Source of the DNA: CAYUHC01 sp964444555 | Lineage (GTDB): Bacteria; Patescibacteriota; Minisyncoccia; Phycocordibacterales; JACOZG01 | DNA length: 21,454 nucleotides | Direction: 5' to 3' | Assembly: GCA_964444555.1 (NCBI GenBank) | Contig: CAYUHC010000013.1 | Coordinates: 1 to 21,454, forward strand | Shown here: positions 15,157 through 21,454 of the stretch, piece after piece | Layout: each line of letters begins with the position of its first letter | How positions within the stretch are numbered: position 1 is the stretch's first letter | Notes under the pieces: model-generated | What the model saw: the letters and a program-made list of their open reading frames with translations, nothing else | What the model was told of the DNA's origin: nothing | Databases searched by the model: none | Translations under genes and position numbers: made by a program

Positions 15157-16360
15157 GGCGGGCCAAAGACTCAGTCACCCGAGTCTGCAAATCCTTAAGC
15201 GCGTTCATATAAGAAATAAAGGCCTCGTAGGGAGAATCGTAGGGACTAAAATATTTGTGCACGTCACCATCGCTCCACCACTTGGTACACATATAGTATA
15301 GATGATCAGAAGTGGTGAGGCGACGCCAAGCTGTGATTAACTCCGGCTGACGGGTTTTTAAAACCTGCGGTTCCAGTTCGTAAAGTCGAGCGGCGGCATC
15401 ACGTTGCATGGCGTTAGAGAGCCAAGCGGACAGATCGCGTTCGGTATCGGCCCAAGAAAAAAAGTTTGGCGCGTCAATCTCGCCCACGGACTCGTGACGA
15501 CGAGCGGCCTCACTCACCGTCACAAAACCGCCACCCTCCGTCGCCAAGAGTTCACTCGGCAAAGCCCGTAAAAAGTCAAAAATTCCCGTGTCGGCCCATT
15601 GGTGTTCGCCAAAAGTCTCATAATCCATAAACAAATTAACCAACTGACCATCGCCATTAATGGCCTTGATCCATTGAGCGAACTTACCAGCATCGAGCGG
15701 CCACTCGCTCCAAGCTTGCGAGGAAAAGCGAAAAGCGATGTCGTCAGATAATTTGTAATTTTTAAGCAGCAACTTTAAACCCGAGACGCCGGCTGGCGAA
15801 TAAACATAGTTAGGACTTTGCCAACCGAGCACGTGATCGGCCCCCTCAGCCACCACTGCGCGATAGCCCTGCTCGGCCACCTCACGAGCCAGATCGTTGT
15901 TGTAAATCAGCTCCGTATGCCGAAAACTTTCTGGCTCATAGTTAAATAATTCCAATAATTTTTTGCGATGCAATCTAACCTGCCGCCTAAATTCATTAAC
16001 CGAATACAAATAAGCTAACGAGTGGTAATAAGTCTCACTCAATAACTCCACCCGACCGGTCGCAACTAGCCGACGAAAAGAATCGATCACCTCTGGCGCA
16101 TACTCTTCGGCCTGTTCTAAAAAGACGCCCGACAGCGAGTAAGTAATCTTAAATTCTGGATGGCGAGCGAGCAGTTCTTCCATCAAAGCATTGGCGGGCA
16201 GATAACACTTCTCGGCCACCTTGCGCATAATCTTGCGATTATTGGTGTTGGAATCAGAATCGTCGTTAAAATAGTGAGGATCAGTCCCAATATCAAACAA
16301 GCGGTAACGCTTAACGCGCCGGGGCTGATGAACCTGAAAGTAAAAGCAAACGTCGGGCAT
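15149..16360 (-). CDS. GH57 family alpha-glucan-active enzyme
   Basis: A 403-residue glycoside hydrolase of family 57 with recognisable conserved regions: HQP (11-13), GVFLEQ (79-84), FRHTELIYNN with nucleophile E150, FMDYETFGEHQ with acid/base D246, and SWADTERDLSAWLSNAMQ. GH57 members are alpha-amylases, 4-alpha-glucanotransferases, branching enzymes or amylopullulanases; which one cannot be decided. The compact size and architecture best fit an alpha-amylase-type member. There is no signal peptide. It starts 16 bases after the glycosyltransferase stop and overlaps the GH15 start with the ATGTCTAA arrangement, so the two are translationally coupled. Confidence 0.92.
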   Translation of the reverse strand: MPDVCFYFQVHQPRRVKRYRLFDIGTDPHYFNDDSDSNTNNRKIMRKVAEKCYLPANALMEELLARHPEFKITYSLSGVFLEQAEEYAPEVIDSFRRLVATGRVELLSETYYHSLAYLYSVNEFRRQVRLHRKKLLELFNYEPESFRHTELIYNNDLAREVAEQGYRAVVAEGADHVLGWQSPNYVYSPAGVSGLKLLLKNYKLSDDIAFRFSSQAWSEWPLDAGKFAQWIKAINGDGQLVNLFMDYETFGEHQWADTGIFDFLRALPSELLATEGGGFVTVSEAARRHESVGEIDAPNFFSWADTERDLSAWLSNAMQRDAAARLYELEPQVLKTRQPELITAWRRLTTSDHLYYMCTKWWSDGDVHKYFSPYDSPYEAFISYMNALKDLQTRVTESLARHV

Positions 16361-16376
16361 AATTAAGTTAAGTCTA

Positions 16377-17585
16377 TCACGCGAGCGCGCGGTAAATATC
16401 TAAACATTTATTGGCCGCGACCAACCAAGTAGTCCGCTCGGTGTCGCGTCGACCATTATCGGCCAGCGTAGCGGCTAGCGACGGATGATCCAAAACGGCC
16501 AAGACCTGGTTAGTCATCTCATCAATGTCCCAAAAATCGACCTTGAGCGCGTGGGCCATTACCTCCGAGACGCCCGATTGACGCGAGACCATCACGGGCG
16601 CGCCACAAGCCGCGGCCTCCAGCGGCGTGATCCCAAAGGGCTCCGAGACCGAAGGCAAAATATACAGATCAGCCGAGCGGTAAACGGAATTTAATTCTTC
16701 GCCGCGCAAAAAACCAGGGAAAATGAAGTGATTAGAAATTTGATGATCCGCCGCGCGCTCAATCATCCGTGGCAACATATCGCCAGAACCAACCATTACA
16801 AAATAAGTTTGCGGTCGCCAAGCCAAAACGCGGCGCGCCAACTCCACAAAATAATCGGGACCCTTTTGGAGCGTGACGCGACCAACAAATAAAACAATTT
16901 TGTTGCCGGCGCGCCGGAGTTGCTCTAGCGCCGCGGCCGGACCACCGGCCGCGGCGATTGACTCAACACCATTATGCACCACATCAACCTTAGACTCCGG
17001 GATTCCATACTTGTTAACAATAATATCTTTAGTCCACTGACTAACGGCAATCACTCGGTCGGCCGCGATCATTCCCTCCCGTTCAATGGCAAAGACGGCG
17101 GGGTTAACCTCACCATTACCCGTCCGATCAAACTCGGTAGCATGGACATGAACCACCAACGGCTTGCCACTAGCCGCTTTGGCCATCACGCCAGCCGGAA
17201 AAGCCAGCCAATCGTGGGCATGGATAACCTCATAATCCTCGTTCTCCGCAATCGACCGGGCCCGCTCGGCATAAGCTCGAACCTCGGCCAACAACGAAGA
17301 GCCGTAAAGCTCGCCCATAATCGAATTGGCCAAATCCCGATACTCACCCACCGTCACATAAGGATAAAGGAGCGCCGGCACCTCCTTAACCACCAGATCT
17401 TCCACGCCCGCGTACACAAACTTGCGCATATAATCCGCTTGAGCGAGACGATTTTTGGGTAAGACGAAAATAATTGAAGCTCCGATCGTAGAAAGGGCGC
17501 GCGTTAATCCGGCACAGGCCGTACCTAAACCGCCGCTATGATACGGCGGAAATTCCCAACCAAACATTAAAATTCGTGGCGTCAT
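16377..17585 (-). CDS. GT4/glycogen-synthase-like glycosyltransferase
   Basis: A GT-B fold glycosyltransferase of 402 residues. The N-terminus FGWEFPPYHSGGLG (8-21) has the GGLG loop of glycogen/starch synthases and related GT4 enzymes. The mid part has HAHDWLAFPAG. The C-terminal donor domain has FVGRVTLQKGPDYF, then PSVSEPFGITPLEAAACG with the conserved E-x7-E. Position ahead of GH57 and GH15 points to synthesis of an internal alpha-glucan from ADP- or UDP-glucose, but a role in other glycoconjugates is possible. It has its own extended -10 promoter (TGTTATACT) and heads the run through uvrB. Confidence 0.9.
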   Translation of the reverse strand: MTPRILMFGWEFPPYHSGGLGTACAGLTRALSTIGASIIFVLPKNRLAQADYMRKFVYAGVEDLVVKEVPALLYPYVTVGEYRDLANSIMGELYGSSLLAEVRAYAERARSIAENEDYEVIHAHDWLAFPAGVMAKAASGKPLVVHVHATEFDRTGNGEVNPAVFAIEREGMIAADRVIAVSQWTKDIIVNKYGIPESKVDVVHNGVESIAAAGGPAAALEQLRRAGNKIVLFVGRVTLQKGPDYFVELARRVLAWRPQTYFVMVGSGDMLPRMIERAADHQISNHFIFPGFLRGEELNSVYRSADLYILPSVSEPFGITPLEAAACGAPVMVSRQSGVSEVMAHALKVDFWDIDEMTNQVLAVLDHPSLAATLADNGRRDTERTTWLVAANKCLDIYRALA

Positions 17586-17614
17586 TGCCGAGGAAACGCA
17601 GAGGCGTCGGGTTT

Positions 17615-17623
17615 AGTATAACA
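17615..17623 (-). promoter_or_regulatory. Extended -10 promoter of the GT4-GH57-GH15-tgt-uvrB unit
   Basis: The minus strand reads TGTTATACT about 29 bases before the GT4 ATG. The same nine bases precede the PspC gene at 20754-20762. There is no terminator between it and the CAP gene upstream. Confidence 0.55.
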
Positions 17624-17630
17624 CTCTCAC

Positions 17631-18158
17631 TTACGGCGCGCGACGCGGCGTCGCAAAAAATTGAACGATAAAAACGGCTGGACGATTTTTGTACTCACCA
17701 TGCGCGATGCCCAAACCAACTTCCGTAAAATCAGGTTGCAGAATATTGGAACGATGACGTTCCGAAGCTAACCAAGCCCGAGCCAAAGAAGCGCTAGAGA
17801 AATAATTGACGGCTAAATTTTCGCCGGCCGTCGTGTAGCGATAGCCCGCCTGGTCCAACCACACCCACGGCACTTCACCCTCTGGTCCCTGATGAGCAAA
17901 GTAACCCCGAGTCGCCATATCATCGGCTTTGGCTTGAGCGGCCGCCGTTAATTGATCGTTGACGACGAGCGCCGAGAGTCCGGCCTCTTCGCGTTCTTTG
18001 TTAACCAAGGCCACCACGGTCTCTGGCACCACGGCCGAAATCAAATCTCGCAGATAAAAATAAGCTGGCGGCTGATAAAGAACGACGACTTCGATCAACA
18101 GCACCACCACCAGTGCCCCGAGCAACATCGGGCTATTAAAGATTTTTCGACTCGTCAT
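17631..18158 (-). CDS. Membrane-anchored CAP (SCP/YkwD-like) domain protein
   Basis: A 175-residue protein with an N-terminal membrane segment (about 12-28) and a CAP domain from about residue 45 to the end. Family marks include VVALVNKEREEAGLSALVVNDQLTAAAQAKA, GYFAH, AGENLA and AWLASERHRSNIL, with VGLGIA near the end; the histidines in FAH and SERHR form the usual cleft. Bacterial CAP proteins are outer-face or secreted proteins of mostly unknown function, sometimes linked to wall or spore assembly. The ATG is 5 bases after the permease stop, so it is the third gene of the DoxX-permease-CAP unit. Confidence 0.9.
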   Translation of the reverse strand: MTSRKIFNSPMLLGALVVVLLIEVVVLYQPPAYFYLRDLISAVVPETVVALVNKEREEAGLSALVVNDQLTAAAQAKADDMATRGYFAHQGPEGEVPWVWLDQAGYRYTTAGENLAVNYFSSASLARAWLASERHRSNILQPDFTEVGLGIAHGEYKNRPAVFIVQFFATPRRAP

Positions 18159-18163
18159 AAGGT

Positions 18164-19204
18164 TTAAGCCAAATTCTGGCCGCCGCGATAAACTTCCAAT
18201 AAAGCCACCAACAAACTAATCACCAACGGCCCCATAATAAATCCCGCTGGCCCAAAAAACGCCAAACCGCCCAATACCGCAAACAGCATCACCAGCGGAT
18301 GGATTGGTCCCCCGCGAGCATACAATTGAGGAGCCAAAAAATTGTCCACCAACCCCACGACCACCACCGCCCAAGCCAACAAGCCCAAAGCCGCGCCCGT
18401 CAGGCCAGAAACCCACAAATAGATCACGGCCGGGATCATTACCAACGCCGTACCCACACCCGGCACCACGGCGGCGAGCGCCGCCACGCCACCCCACAGC
18501 GTGGGATTAGGAACGCCAAAGATCGCCAAACCAATACCAGCTAACAAACCCTGAACTAACGAGACCAAAAGAAAACCTCGCACCACCGCCAAAATCGTTA
18601 GCTGGATCCGTTTAAGAATCCGCTCATCATGAACATCACCAAGCGGGCTAAGCGTGACTAACTTATTAACAATCTTCGGCCCATCCTTAAGCAGGAAGTA
18701 GAGCGACAAGAACCAGAGCAAGGTTTTAAAACCGATTGCCAAGGTGCCAGAGAAAAGTGGTCCGAGATTATCGAAGAACCAACCCAATGATTGGTCCAAG
18801 ATCCCCGCCAAATCCAAATCAAAGGTTGGCCAAAAGCGACGAATCGGATTCTCAATCGCGCTAGATAGCGACTCCAGCGTCGGCGGATTGGCAGCGTCAT
18901 CACTCACCGTCGTTAATTGACCATAAAGATTTTGCGTCTCCAAAAACACTCGACTACTAATCACCGAAGCCAGCGTGCCCACCACTACGATCACACCCAC
19001 GATTACGATCAAGGCCGCCCAGCTGGGTCTGATGCGCAGACGATGGATTAATCGGTCATGAATCGGGTGCAATAAAACCGCCGCCACCGCCGCCAAAGAC
19101 AAAACCATCAGAAATGGCTGGAAAACTAAAAACGACAGAACCGTTACCACCGCAAACATCCCGATCAGGAAGTAAAACGGCAAACGTGAGGCCACGCCAG
19201 TCAT
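18164..19204 (-). CDS. AI-2E transporter / PerM family permease
   Basis: A 346-residue multi-span membrane protein with paired N-terminal helices (about 10-48), a third helix near 60-85, a polar region (about 85-150) and a hydrophobic C-terminal half. The family block FGVPNPTLWGGVAALAA, then VVPGVGTALVMIPAV, DNFLAPQLYARGG and HPLVMLFAVLGGLAFFGP, is typical of the AI-2E (YdiK/TqsA/PerM) family. Members export autoinducer-2 or act in ion exchange; the substrate here is unknown. It begins 10 bases after the DoxX stop. Confidence 0.92.
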   Translation of the reverse strand: MTGVASRLPFYFLIGMFAVVTVLSFLVFQPFLMVLSLAAVAAVLLHPIHDRLIHRLRIRPSWAALIVIVGVIVVVGTLASVISSRVFLETQNLYGQLTTVSDDAANPPTLESLSSAIENPIRRFWPTFDLDLAGILDQSLGWFFDNLGPLFSGTLAIGFKTLLWFLSLYFLLKDGPKIVNKLVTLSPLGDVHDERILKRIQLTILAVVRGFLLVSLVQGLLAGIGLAIFGVPNPTLWGGVAALAAVVPGVGTALVMIPAVIYLWVSGLTGAALGLLAWAVVVVGLVDNFLAPQLYARGGPIHPLVMLFAVLGGLAFFGPAGFIMGPLVISLLVALLEVYRGGQNLA

Positions 19205-19214
19205 CGCTAATTAC

Positions 19215-19610
19215 TTAAGCTTGAGCACTTTTAAGACCTGAGCGGCAAAGAGCGTAACGGCCCGGACCAGAGAAAGACATCGCCAAAGCGATCAAAAGCA
19301 AAGTTAAATCAAATTCGTAACCGCCAGAGAAGCCGGCCTTAAACTTGAGCGTCACAATCGCCCCAACCATCACGGCCGCCAAGAGTACTCCCACCACTCG
19401 CGTCCAAACTCCGAGCAGAATCGCCAAGCCGCCCAAAAACTCGATGGCCGCCACCACATAAGCCAGAAAAGCGGGTAGGCCAATGCTACCAAAAAACCCA
19501 ACCGTCCCCGTTAGATTAGAAACTTTTTGCCAGCCATGAACAATAAAGACCAAGCCCAACGCAATGCGGACTAGCAACAAACCAAGATCGGGATTTTGAT
19601 ACCACTTCAT
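19215..19610 (-). CDS. DoxX family membrane protein
   Basis: A 131-residue protein with four hydrophobic segments. The DoxX pattern is clear: RIALGLVFIVHGWQKV at the start, GLPAFLAYVVAAIEFLGGLAILLG in the middle, then a third and a fourth helix. The family includes a subunit of a thiosulfate:quinone oxidoreductase and many uncharacterised redox-associated proteins, so the specific role is open. It is first in the unit with the permease and CAP genes. No Shine-Dalgarno sequence is visible; a TATACT box lies about 30 bases upstream. Confidence 0.88.
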   Translation of the reverse strand: MKWYQNPDLGLLLVRIALGLVFIVHGWQKVSNLTGTVGFFGSIGLPAFLAYVVAAIEFLGGLAILLGVWTRVVGVLLAAVMVGAIVTLKFKAGFSGGYEFDLTLLLIALAMSFSGPGRYALCRSGLKSAQA

Positions 19611-19640
19611 GATTTAAAAATTATTCAATAATACTCCCTC

Positions 19641-19646
19641 AGTATA
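19641..19646 (-). promoter_or_regulatory. -10 box of the DoxX-permease-CAP unit
   Basis: TATACT on the minus strand lies between the stop of the 167-residue gene and the DoxX ATG. A second -10-like TATTAT is about 5 bases downstream. Confidence 0.4.
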
Positions 19647-19649
19647 ACC

Positions 19650-20153
19650 CTAATAACGACGACTGTCATAGGCCCAATGTAGTAGCGCCTGTCGCTGGAT
19701 GGGACGACACGATGCATCTCGAGCTCGACAATTTTTGGTAATTTGCGCCAGATGTCGGCGGATCGCCTTCCAGCGCTTGATCTGCCGCGCGTCCTCCTCC
19801 GGTAGTCGACGGCCTTGCCAATAGCGACAGTACCACTGGAACCAGCCGCGCGGATCATCTGGATAAATCCAACCCTTAGCCCGCCAGACCGAAAGCGGCT
19901 GACTAGCCCCCACCCCAAAACAGTTAAGCTTGGGATCAGAACGCTCAGGGGAAAGCTTGGCCTTACGATACCAACTGGCCGGAAATTCGTCCCGACAATC
20001 CGTCATATACTTGCCGCCAAAAACGCCAAGCTCAAGCATCTCGGCGGGCGACAGGTCCGGCTTAAAATCGGGAGCAAAATCGCGCCCAGCAGGCGCGATT
20101 AGCTGATACCGATATCCTTTTTGCATCTTGTCGTTAACGGTGACCTCCCGCAT
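19650..20153 (-). CDS. Conserved protein of unknown function (MTDCRDEFP motif)
   Basis: A 167-residue soluble protein. The sequence has strong motif character: GYRYQLIAPAGRDF (13-26), LGVFGGKYMTDCRDEFPASW (42-61), LSPERSDPKLNCFGV, QPLSVWRAKGWI, DDPRGWFQWYCRYWQGRR and a C-terminal QRQALLHWAYDSRRY. It is rich in tryptophan, arginine and cysteine. It matches a widespread uncharacterised family that I remember only from hypothetical entries, so no function is assigned. The ATG is 3 bases after the cupin stop, so the two are co-translated; the in-frame ATG at residue 10 is an alternative start. Confidence 0.82.
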   Translation of the reverse strand: MREVTVNDKMQKGYRYQLIAPAGRDFAPDFKPDLSPAEMLELGVFGGKYMTDCRDEFPASWYRKAKLSPERSDPKLNCFGVGASQPLSVWRAKGWIYPDDPRGWFQWYCRYWQGRRLPEEDARQIKRWKAIRRHLAQITKNCRARDASCRPIQRQALLHWAYDSRRY

Positions 20154-20156
20154 ACC

Positions 20157-20537
20157 TTAATGATGGTGTTCCGCTTCGGCGGCGTCGGCCTCGGCCTTGG
20201 TGGCATGGATGGTGCCGTCTGGATGATTGGCGGGCGAATAAATCGTATAGAGCTTAAGCGTCTCGGTGCCGGTGTTGATCAGATTATGCTCGGCCCCAGC
20301 GGGAACGATCAGCGCCATGCCGTCCTTAAGCGGATACTCCTGCCCGGCCACCACAGCCTTACCCTCGCCAGCATCCACGCGAAAAAATTGATCAACGTTA
20401 GGATGAACCTCTTGACCAATCTCCTCACCGGGCTTAAGCGACATCAGCACCAACTGGCAATGCTCACCAGTAAAAATTACTTTGCGAAAATTCTCATTCG
20501 CTTTCGTCTCGCTTTCGATATTACCGTGATAAACCAT
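20157..20537 (-). CDS. Single-domain cupin protein
   Basis: A 126-residue small beta-barrel. The first cupin motif is recognisable in GQEVHPNVDQFFRVDAGEGKA (E and H as metal ligands, Q taking the usual E place), and the second in PAGAEHNLINTG with its histidine. Such proteins bind a metal and may be isomerases, dioxygenases or sensors; the substrate is unknown. The C-terminus ends in an alanine/glutamate-rich stretch and EHHH, which could bind metal. It lies 6 bases after the PspC stop and 3 bases before the 167-residue gene. Confidence 0.9.
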   Translation of the reverse strand: MVYHGNIESETKANENFRKVIFTGEHCQLVLMSLKPGEEIGQEVHPNVDQFFRVDAGEGKAVVAGQEYPLKDGMALIVPAGAEHNLINTGTETLKLYTIYSPANHPDGTIHATKAEADAAEAEHHH

Positions 20538-20543
20538 GAGGAG

Positions 20544-20747
20544 TTAATTAGAACTAATAATCGGCGGCTTGGGCACGATGGCCATCGCCAACAAATAACC
20601 CACAATCCCCGGCACAATGCCCGTAAAGAAGGTGAGCAAAAGATAAGTTAAGCGGACTAGGGTTGGGTCGATCTCAAAATATTCGCCCACCCCGCCCAAC
20701 ACCCCAGAAATCGTCTTGTTGATATTGCTCCGATATAATCTTTTCAT
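20544..20747 (-). CDS. PspC domain membrane protein
   Basis: A 67-residue PspC-family protein: MKRLYRSNINKTISGVLGG, then VGEYFEIDPTLVRLTYLLL and a hydrophobic segment ending in a short tail. In phage-shock systems PspC senses membrane stress, but many bacteria have only stand-alone PspC domains, as here (no pspA or pspF in the window). I start at the ATG at 20745-20747: an extended -10 box ends 6 bases upstream, so the in-frame codons further upstream (to 20765) would not be in the message. It heads a unit with the cupin and the 167-residue gene. Confidence 0.88.
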   Translation of the reverse strand: MKRLYRSNINKTISGVLGGVGEYFEIDPTLVRLTYLLLTFFTGIVPGIVGYLLAMAIVPKPPIISSN

Positions 20748-20753
20748 AGGGGC

Positions 20754-20762
20754 AGTATAACA
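20754..20762 (-). promoter_or_regulatory. Extended -10 promoter of the PspC-cupin unit
   Basis: The minus strand reads TGTTATACT, ending 6 bases before the PspC ATG, which predicts a leaderless message. It abuts the T-run of the terminator of the KGG gene. Confidence 0.55.
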
Positions 20763-20763
20763 C

Positions 20764-20799
20764 AAAAAAACCGGTGCAGAGAGGTCAACCCTGCACCGG
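20764..20799 (-). terminator. Intrinsic terminator of the KGG-repeat gene
   Basis: A 9-base-pair stem (CCGGTGCAG/CTGCACCGG, 20771-20779 and 20791-20799) with an 11-base loop is followed on the minus strand by seven T. Confidence 0.92.
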
Positions 20800-20843
20800 A
20801 GCCATGAGCCACAAACTCAGGCGGAGACTCACCTCCAATGATA

Positions 20844-21080
20844 CTACGAAACCGACTTTTCGGCTTGCTCGGCCCGCCGCTTAGCAGCCGCCGCCTTAGA
20901 TTTGGCCCCCGCCGCCAAGCCGCCCTTGCGAGCCGCCTCACGGCAAGTTTCCGAAGTCCAAAGATGAGCCTTGCCCTGAGCATGAGCAGCTTTACCGCCC
21001 AAAGAGGCGATCTCTCGCTGTCGCTCGGGATCCATCGCCGCAAACCCCTTACGCTGTTTCGGCCGCGACTCCCCTTCCAT
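20844..21080 (-). CDS. KGG-repeat (stress-type) small protein
   Basis: A 78-residue hydrophilic protein with the glycine/alanine/lysine repeats of the KGG family (general-stress proteins such as Bacillus GsiB and Con-10-like proteins). RKGFAAMDPERQREIASLGGKAAH is one repeat and CREAARKGGLAAGAK a second; an alanine/lysine-rich tail follows. Members are thought to be disordered, protective stress proteins. I start at ATG 21078-21080, 6 bases after a strong AAGGAGGT site (21087-21094); the GTG two codons upstream is too close to that site. A structured RNA ending in a terminator lies directly upstream and may control it. Confidence 0.85.
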   Translation of the reverse strand: MEGESRPKQRKGFAAMDPERQREIASLGGKAAHAQGKAHLWTSETCREAARKGGLAAGAKSKAAAAKRRAEQAEKSVS

Positions 21081-21118
21081 CAGCACACCTCCTTCTTTAA
21101 AATGGGAGAGAGTTGCCA

Positions 21119-21148
21119 GAAAAAAAGTCCGCTCACGTGAGCGGACTT
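21119..21148 (-). terminator. Strong terminator hairpin upstream of the KGG gene
   Basis: A perfect 10-base-pair stem (21125-21134 with 21139-21148) and a 4-base ACGT loop, followed on the minus strand by a T-run. The whole stem and loop is a 24-base perfect palindrome. It ends about 25 bases before the ribosome binding site of the KGG gene. Confidence 0.88.
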
Positions 21149-21222
21149 AGGGAGATCGACATCTCCCCATGTTGCACGTTTGGGGCCCGAGCTACTACCG
21201 TGCAAATTGACCCGGACCCTTG
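21119..21222 (-). ncRNA. Putative structured small RNA or riboswitch-like leader
   Basis: Read on the minus strand, about 100 bases fold into three parts. First is a predicted H-type pseudoknot: GGGUCCGGG pairs with CUCGGGCCC (21211-21219 with 21183-21191, two G-U pairs), interleaved with UUGCACG pairing with CGUGCAA (21199-21205 with 21172-21178). Second is a 7-base-pair hairpin GGGAGAU/AUCUCCC with a 4-base loop (21150-21167). Third is the terminator. The first stem needs G-U pairs that exist only in the minus-strand RNA. A TATTAT box lies just upstream. It does not match any RNA class I can recall (not tmRNA, SRP or 6S RNA). Structure is by eye only. Confidence 0.5.
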
Positions 21223-21226
21223 TCTA

Positions 21227-21232
21227 ATAATA
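21227..21232 (-). promoter_or_regulatory. -10-like box of the structured RNA
   Basis: TATTAT on the minus strand would start transcription just before the first pseudoknot arm. The -35 region is weak and falls near a suspected assembly junction. Confidence 0.35.
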
Positions 21233-21238
21233 TGTTAA

Positions 21239-21454
21239 CTAAGTAGGGCAATTAAGTCAAAACTCCCCCAGCTAATAAGCAAATCGTTCGAAGTGGATCG
21301 CTTGTTGCGCGATCTGTCAGTCATTCTTTCAGCCACCCTGCACAGGAAGCCCATTGAGATCCTTTTTGACATCGATCCCACGCTGCCCAAGCTATTGACA
21401 GGCGATGCCATGCGTCTGCAGCAGGTATTGATCAATCTGGGCGGCAATGCAATC
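21239..21454 (+). CDS. Internal fragment of a (hybrid) sensor histidine kinase, open at the window edge
   Basis: A 72-codon open stretch running off the window edge. From about 21275 it encodes FEVDRLLRDLSVILSA, then IEILFDIDPTLPKLL and GDAMRLQQVLINLGGNAI. This is the dimerisation-to-ATPase junction of a BarA-like or hybrid sensor kinase, including the N box region, of the kind common in gamma- and betaproteobacteria. No start codon or HisKA helix precedes it: a TAA is at 21236-21238 and the left flank is the structured RNA of the minus strand. It is either a broken gene or, more likely, foreign sequence joined at a contig end. Confidence 0.7.

Noticed and set aside
20157..20170. C-terminal EHHH of the cupin as a vector-derived His tag
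   Set aside because: It is only three histidines in an acidic natural tail and continues directly into the next native gene.
21119..21222. tmRNA, SRP RNA, fluoride, SAM-II or guanidine riboswitch identity for the structured RNA
   Set aside because: The conserved cores of these RNAs that I know are not present. Only the general pseudoknot shape is shared.

Overview
The window looks like chromosome from a small-genome bacterium, most likely a member of the Patescibacteria (Candidate Phyla Radiation). This placement is inference. It rests on very tight gene packing, slimmed versions of UvrA and UvrC, a Tgt with an extra insertion, near-leaderless promoters, and cytoplasmic GH57/GH15 glucan enzymes. 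TGA is used as a stop (for example at the end of the GH15 gene), so the code is the standard one. Nearly everything reads on the minus strand. No stretch longer than 300 bases lacks a gene, and I saw no CRISPR array, insertion sequence or replication origin.

Layout from left to right: a D,D-carboxypeptidase; a small DUF378 membrane protein; tRNA-Ala(CGC); a cytidylate-kinase-like gene; a small membrane-anchored protein; an AT-richer patch holding a Nudix hydrolase next to tRNA-Ala(UGC). Next, read on the minus strand, comes uvrC - sensor kinase - response regulator - ddl, ending 18 bases before tRNA-Ala(UGC). Upstream of it is uvrA. Between uvrA and uvrB lies a convergent pair of tiny genes with strong ribosome binding sites: a very basic 60-residue protein on the plus strand and a 47-residue membrane protein on the minus strand. 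A tightly coupled block follows, transcribed as GT4 glycosyltransferase - GH57 - GH15 - tgt - uvrB. Further right are DoxX - AI-2E/PerM permease - CAP protein, then PspC - cupin - an unknown 167-residue protein, then a KGG-repeat stress protein with a structured leader or small RNA.

Functionally, all three nucleotide-excision-repair genes (uvrA, uvrB, uvrC) lie within 6.5 kb. DacA and Ddl indicate a peptidoglycan wall. The GT4/GH57/GH15 trio lacks signal peptides and fits internal glycogen or maltodextrin synthesis and breakdown.

The last ~215 bases are unlike the rest. They encode an internal piece of a proteobacterial-type sensor kinase with no start or N-terminal half, which suggests a chimeric contig end. 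Just left of it, on the minus strand, an RNA with a predicted H-type pseudoknot, a second hairpin and a strong terminator sits immediately upstream of the KGG gene. This is the best candidate here for something undescribed.
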